A DNA stretch of 23,783 nucleotides from Nephromyces sp. MM_2019 (lineage: Eukaryota; Apicomplexa; Aconoidasida; Nephromycida), in NCBI GenBank assembly GCA_015657535.1, contig JADHZB010001335.1:37830-61612 (forward strand), given 5' to 3'. The notes below the pieces were generated by a model that did no database searches, was not told the DNA's origin, and saw only the letters and a program-made list of their open reading frames with translations. Each line of letters begins with the position of its first letter. The first letter of the stretch is position 1. A program made the translations under genes and the position numbers. This document shows, piece by piece, positions 1-8,566 of this stretch.

Positions 1-539
1 GTGTGTGTGTCTTTTGTCTTTCTGCGCACCAGTCTGTATATGTGTGCATCTTTTTTCTGTGTGTTAATCTTTGTGTGTGTGTCTTTTGTCTTTCTATGTG
101 TTAGTCACTATGTGTGTCCTTTTTCTTTTTGTTTATCTGTCTTTTTGTGTGTAATTTTTTTTTGTCTTGGTTTGAGTGTGTGTATAAATAGCTTCCTTGT
201 GTCGTCATTTTTATTTGGATTTCATTCCTTTCATTATCAATTTTTACTCCTCTTTTGTAGCGCTTTCGTCTACAAGGGTGTTCTTATACACTATAGAAAC
301 TGCTATTTTATCATATTTTGATGCGTTCTTCAATGCTTCAATCTCCAATCAATCACATAATTTTTGCTTGAAAGCGAATCTTTTCGGCGAAGAAAACTCT
401 CTGTTTTTCCTCCAGTTTTGAGCTGCTTCTCTCTTTATTTACTCATCCACAGGTTGCTTGATTTGAGTGCTATCATGTGGGATATGTTGTACTCTTTTAA
501 TAGTGTGTGTGTGTGTGGATTATTTGAGTTCTAGAAACT
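1..539. other. G+T-rich non-coding stretch at left edge
   Basis: The plus strand is strongly T- and GT-rich, with repeated GTGTGTGTCTTTTGT-like phrases up to about 190 and a short (GT)n near 504-517. It can be read open for about 100 codons, but the reading is almost only Cys, Val, Phe, Leu and Ser, as expected of a pyrimidine/GT tract. Its texture matches the introns of the well-supported gene at 20839, whose third intron begins with a similar GT-rich phrase. I read it as intronic or intergenic sequence and see no gene. Confidence 0.5.
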
Positions 540-1003
540 TTTTTAGATGTTAATATTAGCATCTTTATAGTCGTTGCCGAGGTGCTAGGTTTCAAGAATA
601 GCTTCGTACGCATACTAGGTTCTAAAAGTAGCTTTGAAACATAGTTTAGAGGAGTAGCTTCAGAATCTAGTTGCACACACTAGCTTCAGCACATCCATTC
701 CCCAAGAAATTGCTTCACGCACTAGCCTCCCAAACTAGCCTCCGAGATTAGCATCTCAAATTAAGCCCTTCCAAACTAACTCCAGACACAAACTACTACT
801 ACTACTACTATGACCCCCCATAACTAGTTAGCTCAGTTTCTGCTTTTTCACAAGTATTGAAAGATTCACTAGAAAAGCTTTCAAAGAATCAAAGAAGATG
901 AGGAAGATAAAAACATTAAAATCATATGAAATTGAAGAAATTTTGGGTTCTCTTAATAAAATTGCACTTGATTACCAAATTGTTATGTTATATTTTGATT
1001 TCA
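540..1003 (+). other. CTAG-rich, low-confidence coding-like stretch
   Basis: Between about 580 and 830 the words CTAG and TAGC(T/A)TC recur every 15-30 bases, giving a degenerate repeat, and a short (CTA)n lies near 795-811. No standard reading frame longer than about 40 codons is present. One frame starting at 898 (ATG) runs 41 codons to TGA at 1021 and begins MRKIKTLKSYEIEEILGSL. It has mixed charge and could be an exon, but I see no splice pair that fixes it. Confidence 0.25.
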
Positions 1004-1179
1004 GCTTATCAAAAACATGTTGAAGATGCAAATCTTTGGAGAATTCATAATAAATACATTGGATGAAAGTGAAGAAATCCTTCTTCCAAAGTTCTCGATT
1101 TTAGTGAGAATATGTATTTTTATATCGAAAAAATGGGGTTTTTTTTTTGAGGGATTTTTTCCTTTTTTCTTCTTCTCAG

Positions 1180-1315
1180 GATGTGCAAGAATCAGGTTGC
1201 TTCTCGGAGTAATAAGCCGAAGGAGCATTCATCGAAAACATCAAGTGAGGAGCCTCCTGTTGCCCCTCCATTAGTTAATCCTTGGACGGTAGTCCCTTCT
1301 TCTCCACCTAGTTGA
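1180..1315 (+). CDS. Putative terminal exon, Ser/Pro-rich tail
   Basis: After a pyrimidine tract ending CTTCTTCTCAG (1170-1179) an open frame starts with one base and then ATG (1181). It reads 44 codons to TGA (1313-1315), beginning MCKNQVASRSNKPKEH and ending in a Pro/Ser-rich tail. Composition is charged and polar, unlike the surrounding GT-rich sequence, which argues for coding. An upstream exon candidate (1005-1103, between TTTCAG and GTGAGA) carries another open frame, but its phase does not join cleanly here. The ATG at 1181 has A at -3, so this could instead be a tiny complete ORF. No homology is recognised. Confidence 0.35.
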
Positions 1316-1720
1316 TGTCAATCTTTGGTGTTTAACCTCTTGTTTTAGTGGAATCTCTATATATTTGCTGTTCTTCTAGTTTTATTTGAGGTATTTTCAC
1401 TCTATTTTCTTTTTTTCCTAGGTTTTGCACGTGTCTTCTATCTCTTGCTAAAGTTTACTGCAGCAGCGTGCAATATTTTCCCTCTTCTTAAGGTTTCTCT
1501 TGTGTGTCTGTGTGTCTATGTGCGTGAAAATATTACCCACGAAGAAATCTAAGCTTTTATTAAGGATTTACTATATACTAAATCGCTTTCTTAGTACTTT
1601 ATCCTGAGATTGAGTTTTGTATTTTTTTTGTGTGCGAGTTCATTGTTTGATGTTGGACCATTTGCTGCTAATAGCATTAAATGAAAAGTGCTCTGTTTTT
1701 ACACATATTTTGTGGTGTGC

Positions 1721-1741
1721 GTGTGTGTGTGTGTGTGTGTG
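1721..1741. repeat. (GT)n microsatellite
   Basis: Ten perfect GT units plus one base, inside the GT-rich stretch just before the exon candidate at 1769. This is the longest perfect GT run in the first 4 kb. Confidence 0.9.
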
Positions 1742-1768
1742 ACTTATCCGTAAAAGAGAGATGTGTAG

Positions 1769-2138
1769 GTGCGTCTAGATAAGCTGCCAAAATGCCGCTC
1801 TACGGCTGGCTTCACGTAGCTGCCTTGCAATTTACTGGCAATCTCTTTAGCCTTTTCTTGTTTATGTGTGTGTATCTGTGTCTGCTCTTGTTGAAACTCT
1901 TTTATTATTTCAATATCTTTATCGCGGATGTCTCTTCAGCATTAATGCTGAATTTTTGGCTTCTGATAGGAGTGATTATACTAAATTTTGTGTGCCAAAA
2001 AACGCCTCTCTCGGCTACCGCTATTCAAGCTTGAAGAGTTTTTCGTGGCTTATAGTCACTGTGTGTTACTGTGTGTGTGTGGAAGTTTTGGGGCTTTGTT
2101 ATCCTCGAGATATTGGCCTTAATGTGGAGTATTTGGAA
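1769..2138 (+). CDS. Putative two-exon coding region, unknown product
   Basis: Exon a (1769-1815) follows GTGTAG and encodes about 15 residues including KLPKCRSTAGF, ending two bases into a codon before GTAGCT. Exon b (1940-2138) follows CTCTTCAG, completes that codon, and runs 66 codons to a GAA|GTGTGTGC donor. It includes SDRSDYTKFCVPKNASLGY and then a Val/Cys run encoded by an in-frame GT tract. The phases agree across the 124-nt intron. Codon texture in exon b is good, with many purine-starting codons and balanced residues. A 9-codon piece at 2215-2241 follows TTTCAG in phase. The alternative is an 80-codon ORF from ATG 1792. Product not recognised. Confidence 0.4.
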
Positions 2139-2606
2139 GTGTGTGCTTTGCTTGGTGTAGAGTTTGCTGTATAGAATAGAGAGAGTTGCTAGTGTGTATT
2201 TTTTGATCTTTCAGAGTTCCTGTATTACCTCTGGATGTATTGTGTGTTTGTCATTTTAGCAGTCGATTTTGTCTGTGTGTTGTGTTTGTATGTTTGTGTG
2301 TCTTTGTGTGTGTATTGGTATGCTGATGTGTGTCTGTGTGTATTGGTTTCTTTGCCTGTCTGTTTACCAGTCTATGTGTCCATCTATTTTCCTGTCTGTT
2401 TGCCTATCCATTTCCCTCCCAACCAGCCTCCCTACCTGCCTTCCTCTGTGCCTGTCTCCCCAAAAAACATCCTCTTGTCTTGTGTGTTGCTATTTTTCTA
2501 CGCTCTGGCATTCTCGTTTTATGCCTTGTGTATGACTCTTTGTGTGTGTGTGTCCCGGTAATAGCACGCCTTTTTTTAGCTTTCACTGTATGCGTGCGTG
2601 TTCCAG

Positions 2607-2892
2607 TGTTAGCAAGCCTTTTTGGGGGTTTTCTCTGCGTGTATGTGTGTACGAAAGTGCCCTGGTGTTGCATCCCTTATTTCTCGCCAGGAATATGATA
2701 GATTTTGAGTATATTGGGAGGCTCAAGGTGCTGAAGTCTAGAGCTAACAGTCTCACTTCCTGCCTGTGCTTTTACTAGCCTTTTACTCTCTAATTTTTGC
2801 GTTTTTCCAAGATAAAAACGAACACACACACAAGCACACGCTTTGAAGTAAAGCAGTTATTTCCTGTTTCATCCTTCAATAGTTTTGACTGA
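2607..2892 (+). CDS. Putative last exons of the same or next gene
   Basis: A standard-code frame entered after TTCCAG (2601-2606) runs through an in-frame GT tract (read RVCVY) into LVLHPLFLARNMIDFEYIG and reaches an AAG|GTGCTG donor at 2727. The acceptor TTTTTCCAAG ends at 2811, and exon 2812-2892 continues in the same phase (26 codons, THTSTRFEVKQLFP...) to TGA. If unspliced, the first part stops at TAG 2776-2778. The 84-nt intron is inferred from phase agreement only. The minus strand over 2404-2673 is also open, but it reads mostly as the Thr/His/Arg-rich shadow of GT/CT tracts. Product not recognised. Confidence 0.4.
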
Positions 2893-4445
2893 TAAGGTGT
2901 GATGATGCCTTTTTCTCAAGCCCTTTATATATATGTTGATGGGAGGTTTATACTTTGTGTATGTATGTGCTTTTGTTTATTTGTGTGTGCGTGTGTGCGT
3001 ATGCGTTTCTGCCTATTTTGTGTGTGCGTGTGGGCACGTTCTTTTTTTTAGTTTTGCATTTTTTTTAACTTTGTGCATGCTTTTATTTTGTGCTTATGTC
3101 ATTTTTCGTGTACTTTTTGCTATTTTCGTGCTTCTTTGTGTGCAAAATACGCTTATATATGCTTTGCTGCCTATAATTTGCACTACAGTTTTGTGTTCGC
3201 GAGACAATTGTTTTGCTTGCCCTGTATGTGTGAAGCATGTTTGAACTCACTGGAATCTCTATATATTATAACCTATTGGAATGTACGTACACTCGATCGG
3301 CTTTCACTGCTTCAGCATCGAACTGTGTGCGAATTTTGAACCCTTTATGAAGCACAAAATGGCATGATTTATAGGATTTGCTTCCACACATTATTGCTCG
3401 ATACATGCACTTGATGGAACGTATATTTTGTGGGGATTGTGTGTGTGTATGTCTGCCCTGTGTATGTGTGTGAGTCTGATGTATGTTTGCGAAGTGTATG
3501 ATTGTATGATATATATTCATGTGGTGTGATGTGTGTGTGAAGTGTCGACATTTGTGTGATTTATGTACTTATATATTTGTGGTGTATATACATATGTACA
3601 GATATTTATATATTACCACACACACACACAGCCATACACTCTTTTCTCTACCTATAAGCTGCATGAAACAGTGATGCATATCGCGCGTGTGTTTTTTCTG
3701 CTTTTTTTTCCCTTGAAATGCCGAGTTGGCATGCTTTTGCTTGCATACGCTGTAGCTTTATCCTCAAAATTTCATTTATTTATAATATAAAATCTCGGAA
3801 AGTTTTTTATTTTTTCAAAAGTAATGAAAGCCAACCGCTGTTTTGTATAATCATTAGTCTAGAAGAAGATAAGGCTATTTTGGAAGGCAGGTGGTGTTGT
3901 GTTAGCGCTTTACATCTTCCTCTTCTTCTTGTTTTATATTCTGTCAGAATAAGTTTTTTTGTTTATCATAATAGCAAAAGTGAAGATTTTTTTATGTGTC
4001 TTGTGTGTCTTTAATGCTGCGGTATTATCGATTTTATTATTCTGTGTGTGTGTGTGTGTGTGTGTGTATCTCTTACCTGCATACTATTCACTGTCAAAGT
4101 CTACTACCTTTTGAGTTTTTGTTTGATTTCACTGATTTAGCTTCTTTAGCTTGTTTTGTCGTGGGGCTTTGAGTATATACCATCTCCCTCTTGTACTATG
4201 TTGCAGAGGATCGGCTTATAGATAATACACACACTCCAGTGGTTTTGCTAAAAACTTTTTCCTTCACTTTTTGCCTTTGATTTCTTTTGATACGGTAAAA
4301 CGCGAAATTTCTACACGTTAGAGGCTTTCAATGAGTATTTAGTGTGTGACGTATGCGATTGTTTCTTTTTCGGTATAAAAACATCCTTTTGAGGTTGAAT
4401 CTCATAGATTCGCCCTGTTTGTTATTGTAATTTTATAGTGCATCT
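2893..4445. other. GT-rich region with few supported features
   Basis: Mostly G+T-rich on the plus strand, with a 25-nt perfect (TG)n at 4043-4067. Plus-strand ORFs (2933-3244, 3073-3339, 3563-3790, 3718-4014) are Cys/Val/Leu/Phe-rich readings of this texture and are not convincing. The one place with mixed codon texture is around 3266-3390, listed separately. Nothing else is supported. Confidence 0.5.
3266..3520 (-). CDS. Small ORF, 84 codons, unknown
   Basis: ATG at 3520 (minus) to TAA at 3266. The N-terminal half is His/Thr-rich because it runs antisense to GT tracts, which is weak evidence. The C-terminal 45 codons lie outside the GT tracts and have mixed composition (KGFKIRTQFDAEAVKADR, then VYVHSNRL). 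The opposite strand is also open here (3073-3339), ending TYWNVRTLDRLSLLQHRTVC, so strand is uncertain. The 3' end covers one copy of the TGTACGTACACTC palindrome (3282-3294). No family recognised. Confidence 0.3.
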   Translation of the reverse strand: MNIYHTIIHFANIHQTHTHTQGRHTHTQSPQNIRSIKCMYRAIMCGSKSYKSCHFVLHKGFKIRTQFDAEAVKADRVYVHSNRL

Positions 4446-4489
4446 ATGGTTTTGAATAATCTTTTTAGCTGCTATATATGTCCTACGCA

Positions 4490-5093
4490 CTCTTGTTGTG
4501 TGTGCGTCTGCTCTTATTTTGCTCTTGTTGTGTGTGTGTCTACTCTTGTGTATGTGTCTACTCTTGTTTTGCTCTTGTTGTATGCGTGCCTGCTCTTTTT
4601 GTGCTCTTTTTGTGCTCTTTTTGTGCTCTTGTTGTGTGTGTTTCTGCTCTTGTTTTGCTCTTGTTGTGTGTGTGTCTACTCTTGTTTTGCTCTTGTTGTG
4701 TGTGTGTCTACTCTTGTTTTGCTTCTATTTTATGCTCTTGTTGTGTGTGTGTCTACTCTTGTTTTGCTCTTGTTGTGTGTGTGTCTACTCTTGTTTTGCT
4801 TCTATTTTATGCTCTTGTTGTGTGTGTTTCTGCTCTTGTTTTGCTCTTGTTGTGTGTGTGTCTACTCTTGTTTTGCTTCTATTTTGTGCTCTTGTTGTGT
4901 GTGTTTCTGCTCTTGTTTTGCTCTTGTTGTGTGTGTGTCTACTCTTGTTTTGCTCTTGTTGTGTGTGTTTCTGCTCTTGTTTTGCTCTTGTTGTGTGTGT
5001 TTCTGCTCTTGTTTTGCTCTTGTTGTGTGTGTTTCTGCTCTTGTTTTGCTCTTGTTGTGTGTGTGTCTACTCTTGTTTTGCTTCTATTTTGTG
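4490..5093. repeat. ~30-bp minisatellite array, about 15 units
   Basis: The unit is approximately GCTCTTGTTGTGTGTGTGTC followed by TACTCTTGTTTT (32 nt). A second form has TTCTGC in place of GTCTAC, and some units carry a 13-nt insert, CTTCTATTTTATG or a near copy. From 4636 onward the copies are nearly identical, indicating recent expansion, while the left edge (4490-4635) is more diverged with CTCTTTTTGTG repeats. Neither unit form contains a stop in any plus frame, so three overlapping 211-272 codon ORFs appear. They read only Cys, Val, Leu, Phe, Ser and Tyr, and I treat them as artefacts. Confidence 0.9.
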
Positions 5094-5306
5094 TTATTCT
5101 GCTTCATCTTTAGCTCTAAAAATTATTATCCAACGCGTTGGGATTCTTCTACACGTGTTCATGTAATACATTGCATCTGTAAATGCTATAAATTCAGCGG
5201 TTTTTTCCTCTCCTTTTCTTTAAAGGGGGGAGCGTTTCTTTCTATGCACTTCTCTTCAGCCTAGCTGCGATTATGTCTTCTTTGCTAATCTTCTAGCTTT
5301 TAAATT

Positions 5307-5507
5307 ATGGTAGTGGATCCACTCAAAAGTAGAGCTTCCTATGAAAGAGATATATCTCAAAACCTTCATTTTATTTTTTGGATTTATTTTAGCTTCTCAG
5401 ATTGTACTAGAAGAAGGAGTAGATTCGCACCCTCATCTTGGTTTGCACCTTCAAGTTCATCCATCCCACTAACTCCATCCACCTCCCCAACTCCACCCAC
5501 CCCTTAA
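5307..5507 (+). CDS. Small ORF or first exon, 66 codons
   Basis: ATG at 5307 has A at -3 and G at +4, with an in-frame TAA two codons upstream, so the start is credible. The product begins MVVDPLKSRASYERDISQNL, has a short aromatic hydrophobic stretch, then a basic cluster (CTRRRSRFAPSSW) and a Ser/Pro/Thr tail to TAA. An optional intron 5329-5399 (GTAGAG...TTCTCAG) could remove the middle. A competing frame after the same CAG (5400) reads IVLEEGVDSHPHLGLHLQVH to TAA and is also protein-like. Product unknown. Confidence 0.35.
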   Translation: MVVDPLKSRASYERDISQNLHFIFWIYFSFSDCTRRRSRFAPSSWFAPSSSSIPLTPSTSPTPPTP

Positions 5508-5826
5508 CTCTGTAGAATATGTTCCCTGAAATTTTACCGTCCTGTTTTGTGTGTGCGAATTGATGCGAAATAAGCTTGTTCACCGGAATTTCGGTACAAT
5601 GCTTCCTGTTTAAAAATACATCTAAAATATAAAAATATGTATATTTCCTAAATATCTTAGCGGTTTATTGTGTAGAAAAGCTGAAAAAAAGCCAAATTTT
5701 CAAAGTGTGTGTGTTCGTGATAATCAATTTGCTTTGCTTTGGAAGTGCATTGTCTTCAGTTGGCTTTAAGTTAGTTTTTTTCGCCGTTATCTGATGGATT
5801 TGCAACGCTTTTTATGATGCTTATTG
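5508..5826. other. No supported feature
   Basis: AT-rich sequence without a frame of useful length under the standard code. The minus frame of the next gene remains protein-like for a while past its TAA at 5827, which is relevant only if stop codons are read as sense. I see nothing else here. Confidence 0.5.
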
Positions 5827-6183
5827 TTATGTATAATGCTTTTTGATCTTATTTTCCCGAAGAAATTCACGATGCTTTATCTTGTATAATAGCATTTCTG
5901 GCTTCATTTTATGGAAGACAGAGCCTTTTAGCCTTTCAAGTAGCTCCTTTTTCCTTGTCTGCGTAAGGCTGATAAGCTTGATTTCTGAGCTTGAAAAATA
6001 CTGCATATATATATATTGATTATTGCTAATGATTCTCTGGCGTCGTTTCAATTTAAGACGCTTGCAGGGATATGTGTTGCGTTGTGACGCACACAGACGG
6101 GTTTTTCAATGAAAAAATCTGAATATTCTAACAAAAAACTCGTATAAGGCATTTGCAAATAATAAAAAATAAATAAATTTCAT
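5827..6183 (-). CDS. Single-exon ORF with one internal UGA, unknown
   Basis: The standard-open part (6105 to 5827, 92 codons plus TAA) is one of the most protein-like stretches in the window. It is Lys/Arg/Glu-rich and helical-looking, for example LTQTRKKELLERLKGSV, HKMKPEMLLYKIKHREFL and RENKIKKHYT at the end. The same frame continues upstream through a single TGA (6106-6108) to ATG 6183, whose product starts MKFIYFLLFANALYEFF, a signal- or anchor-like hydrophobic N-terminus. The UGA may mean an upstream intron (an acceptor ATATGCAG lies at about 6002-6009), a disabled gene, or a sense UGA. The neighbour at 6221-6334 is on the same strand, 37 nt upstream. Product not recognised. Confidence 0.5.
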
Positions 6184-6220
6184 TAAATCTACTATGTTGT
6201 GCTGTTAAAGTATATTCTTC

Positions 6221-6334
6221 TTATTTTGCTTCTTTCGGGGTATATTCTTCTTTTTCATCCTTTTCTGCTCCTTCTCCTTTTTCTTTTTCATCTTCTGCTT
6301 TATCTATGGGTGGCAAGCCTTTAAGGTGTGTTTT
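6221..6334 (-). CDS. Terminal exon, acidic Lys/Glu-rich C-terminus
   Basis: On the minus strand, after AAAGGTAG, 37 codons run to TAA at 6221. They begin KTHLKGLPPIDKAEDEKEKG and end EEYTPKEAK. Nearly every codon starts with A or G, which is strong coding texture for an acidic, disordered C-terminal tail. The plus strand here is a pyrimidine (TTC/TCT) tract, so a polypyrimidine element is the alternative reading. Upstream exons were not found. Low complexity prevents a family call. Confidence 0.4.
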   Translation of the reverse strand, partial: KTHLKGLPPIDKAEDEKEKGEGAEKDEKEEYTPKEAK

Positions 6335-6696
6335 CTACCTTTTGCGATAGGAAACCTATGTTTTCCCCTAGTTAATATGTGCTGCTGGCTATTAACATTT
6401 CCACCTGTTCATACTCTTTTTGTTTTAAGTAGATTTAGGAGAAAAGTTCACACGCCACAGATTTTACAATGATTATCATTATTAGAGAGTATAAACAAAT
6501 GATATAACCCTAGAGGAAGAAGTTAACACAAATTTATCTCGGCGTGATAACCACCGAGACTAGTTAAGACTAGTTTATTCTCTCTTTCTCTCTGAGTCAT
6601 ACACAGAGTAGTGGAATTTAGTAATTACTTATAAAATCACTGGATTGATAGAATCTCTTGCATTTTCCTCTCTTATAAGTAGCGAAATTTGGTTAT

Positions 6697-6888
6697 ATGC
6701 ATACCATTATTCTTCACATGTTGGCTAGGAGAAAGTTTTCTTTTCATTTAGGAGCCGCCGTCTCTTGCAGTCGCTTCATCGATATTAAGGAGACTATGAA
6801 TCATCGTAAAAGGTTAATACTAGCGGTTGAATGTCTGCACTATGCAATTGAGAAGACAATGTGTGTGGAGCAGTACCAGAAAGGTTAA
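6697..6888 (+). CDS. Small ORF or terminal exon, 63 codons
   Basis: ATG 6697 to TAA 6886-6888. Composition is balanced and unlike the GT-rich shadows: a basic N-terminus (HMLARRKFSFHLGAAVS), then RFIDIKETMNHRKRLIL and a helical AVECLHYAIEKTMCVEQYQK. An acceptor-like CTCTTGCAG ends at 6769, so the real exon could start there and ATG 6697 be fortuitous; its context (T at -3) is weak. An AAAG|GTTAAA donor near the end is also possible. No homology recognised. Confidence 0.45.
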   Translation: MHTIILHMLARRKFSFHLGAAVSCSRFIDIKETMNHRKRLILAVECLHYAIEKTMCVEQYQKG

Positions 6889-7007
6889 ACACATTAGTTG
6901 CGCGGAAATAACTAAATGAGATAATATAGCACTTGACATCGTTAGCTAAGTTAGGAAAAATGCTGGTAGGTTGTGTTTGTTGGGATTTTTAGTGTGAAAT
7001 TTCTTAG

Positions 7008-7470
7008 TTTAGTGCTTTTAGAGGCAAGCATCAGGGCTAGCTTCTTCTACTCCAGCAGCTAGAGCTGGGTAGACGCCTAGTACAATCTCTTCGCATACTT
7101 TCACAATATCTTCCTTTTAGAATATCCTAGTAATTACTGCTTAAAATTGATACTCTCAGAAGCATTAAACATCTTATTACAACTAGCAATATCTTTATGC
7201 ATGCGAAACTAGAGCTCCTTCTAACGAATGATTGATTTTTCAGCATTTTTTAATATGTTAAAACTAGTCTTTCGTTGGAGATTCCGCGAGTGTTTGGCGA
7301 TCGAGTAGCTGTGAAAGCTGTAATTAATCATTTGCAGTCAAAAGCTTGTGAAGAATCTACTGCAACATCATCGGGTTGATATGAAAGGAATCGGCAGCGT
7401 TTTCCAGCGATTAAAATCCCAGGGTGTTAAGCTTGCAAATGCATGGTTAAGTCTCAAGAATGGATGCTAG
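7008..7470 (+). CDS. Coding-like region, exon structure unresolved
   Basis: Several stretches have good codon texture, but in different frames: RSIKHLITTSNIFMHAKLEL (about 7160-7220), EIPRVFGDRVAVKAVINHLQ (about 7277-7338) and KLVKNLLQHHRVDMKGIGSV (from 7342). One consistent standard-code model uses exon 7244-7304, a 33-nt intron 7305-7337 (GTAGCT...TTTGCAG) and exon 7338-7423 or on to TAG 7468-7470. Phases agree, and a donor at 7424 (GTGTTAAG) can join to 7502-7526. A second model reads one uninterrupted frame through TGA and TAA codons. I cannot decide between a spliced gene, a decayed gene and unusual decoding. The strand (+) is fairly safe. Confidence 0.35.
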
Positions 7471-7482
7471 ATATATAGCATT

Positions 7483-7824
7483 ATGAGTGTGTATAGCTCA
7501 GGTGAAAAAGGAATTACAAATAATGCGTGTGTGTGGAGATTCTTGTGTGCTTTTGTGTGTGTGCTTGTATCAACTGATTGTGTGAGTGTGTGGCAACTGA
7601 GCACGTATGTGTATCAACTGATTGTGTGTGCGAGTGTTTCAACTGATTGTTTACCCCTGACTCTTCACTTTGAAGTAACTCACATGACGCTAGCCTTTTT
7701 CACAGTATCTAGTCTACCTCGTATATGCATGAAAGACACTTAGTGATTACTTACGAATGGCAGGCTACGGCTGGCACAAGCTAAAGATGCTCATACCCAT
7801 TTAAAAAAGAAGAAAGCCTATTAA
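7483..7824 (+). CDS. Small ORF or two exons around a GT-rich intron
   Basis: ATG 7483 (A at -3) begins MSVYSSGEKGITNNA. The frame stays open for 86 codons to 7743 through a GT tract containing three diverged copies of a TATCAACTGATTGTGTG phrase. A spliced reading looks better: exon ending at 7526 before GTGTGTGTGG, a 237-nt GT-rich intron ending GAATGGCAG (7763), then 7764-7824. That last exon is phase-matched and encodes RLAQAKDAHTHLKKKKAY to TAA. The segment from 7502 could also be the continuation of the previous locus via the 7424 donor. Product unknown. Confidence 0.35.
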
Positions 7825-7922
7825 ACAGAAGCAATTATCTGCGTCTTAAGCTATGCACACACAAATTCTCGCTCATTGAGTAGTACTATTGAAACATTCT
7901 ACGTCATAGTTCAATCCTCCGA

Positions 7923-8195
7923 ATGTCTAGGGACTACATGACTGCTAGTGACAAGAGATCTACGAAGAGCTTCTTGCTAGATTTAACTGAGGATTCAACC
8001 ATTTTAGCAACCCATTTATTAAGCAGAAAAGCGTTTTCTTCTAGTTTTTTGTATGCATGAAATCCTAGCTAAAAACTAGTTTCACTTTTAAGGATGAAAC
8101 TAAAAAAAGATAAAAATCTAGAACTAGTTCTAGAGCTTCATATATTAGCGAAGATGAATCTAAAAAGTGGCTTTAATGCCCAAATAAAAGATTAA
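7923..8195 (+). CDS. Putative 78-aa two-exon gene with a 36-nt intron
   Basis: ATG 7923 opens 40 codons (MSRDYMTASDKRSTKSFLL..., ending HLLSRKAFSS) to an A|GTTTTTTG junction at 8043. A 36-nt GT...AG intron (8044-8079) keeps phase into exon 8080-8195, which reads SLLRMKLKKDKNLELVLELH and on to TAA 8193-8195, followed by AATAAA-like words. Without splicing the frame meets TGA at 8058. Both halves are charged and helical-looking. The second half overlaps the 18-bp palindrome at 8117-8134. Product not recognised. Confidence 0.4.
8117..8134. repeat. 18-bp perfect palindrome TCTAGAACTAGTTCTAGA
   Basis: The sequence equals its own reverse complement and contains three CTAG tetramers at 6-bp spacing. 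It lies in a zone (about 7900-8740) where CTAG is far denser than base composition predicts. It could be a dimer protein site or a chance product of the CTAG repeat. Confidence 0.85.
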
Positions 8196-8383
8196 AAAAA
8201 AACTAATAAAAACCGAAAGAATATGAAGAAAAATTCGTTTCATAGTGAAAGCTTGAAGATATTATCTCCAACGTGGTAGCTACAGGAGAAAAGAGACAGA
8301 TTGTGTGCTGTAAAAGTTTTCCTTAACCAAACACACATCACCCAAAAGCTTTAACTTTTTCAGGCGTCCTGTTGATTAAGGGT

Positions 8384-8566
8384 ATGTCTTTGTCAAATAT
8401 TGGAAATAGAATGCTGCCCAATATAATGAAAAAAGTAGCAGTCAGTCATCCCATATTTCAACACGATCGAATAATCTCTAGAATTAAGTGCTTAGCACTA
8501 GTTTTAGACGCTAGTTTTATCTGCCGCTTAAACCTAGTCTTAGACGCTAGTTTCACCACCACTTAA
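8384..8566 (+). CDS. ORF running into the 35-bp minisatellite
   Basis: From ATG 8384 (after CTTTTTCAG at 8354-8362) the frame reads MSLSNIGNRMLPNIMKKVAV and on for 60 codons to TAA. The last third is encoded by the first minisatellite units, giving a repeated VLDASF motif. Because the unit is 35 bp (not a multiple of 3), the repeat shifts frame each copy, and the stop falls in unit 2. The upstream part has plausible codon texture, while the C-terminus may be a by-product of repeat invasion. GGTATG at 8381-8386 could instead be a donor. Confidence 0.3.
   Translation: MSLSNIGNRMLPNIMKKVAVSHPIFQHDRIISRIKCLALVLDASFICRLNLVLDASFTTT

Noticed and set aside
3260..3339. YWNVRTL, similar to the start of LINE endonuclease domains
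   Set aside because: Only about six residues match, no endonuclease or reverse transcriptase motifs follow, and the DNA is one of several palindrome copies.
4446..5264. 272-codon Cys/Val/Leu-rich plus ORF and two overlapping frame-mates
   Set aside because: All three plus frames are open through the minisatellite, so openness says nothing about coding.
6533..6560. Hairpin TCTCGG...CCGAGA
   Set aside because: Short 6-bp stem with an 11-nt or longer loop; not distinguishable from chance and no tRNA-like cloverleaf or terminator context.
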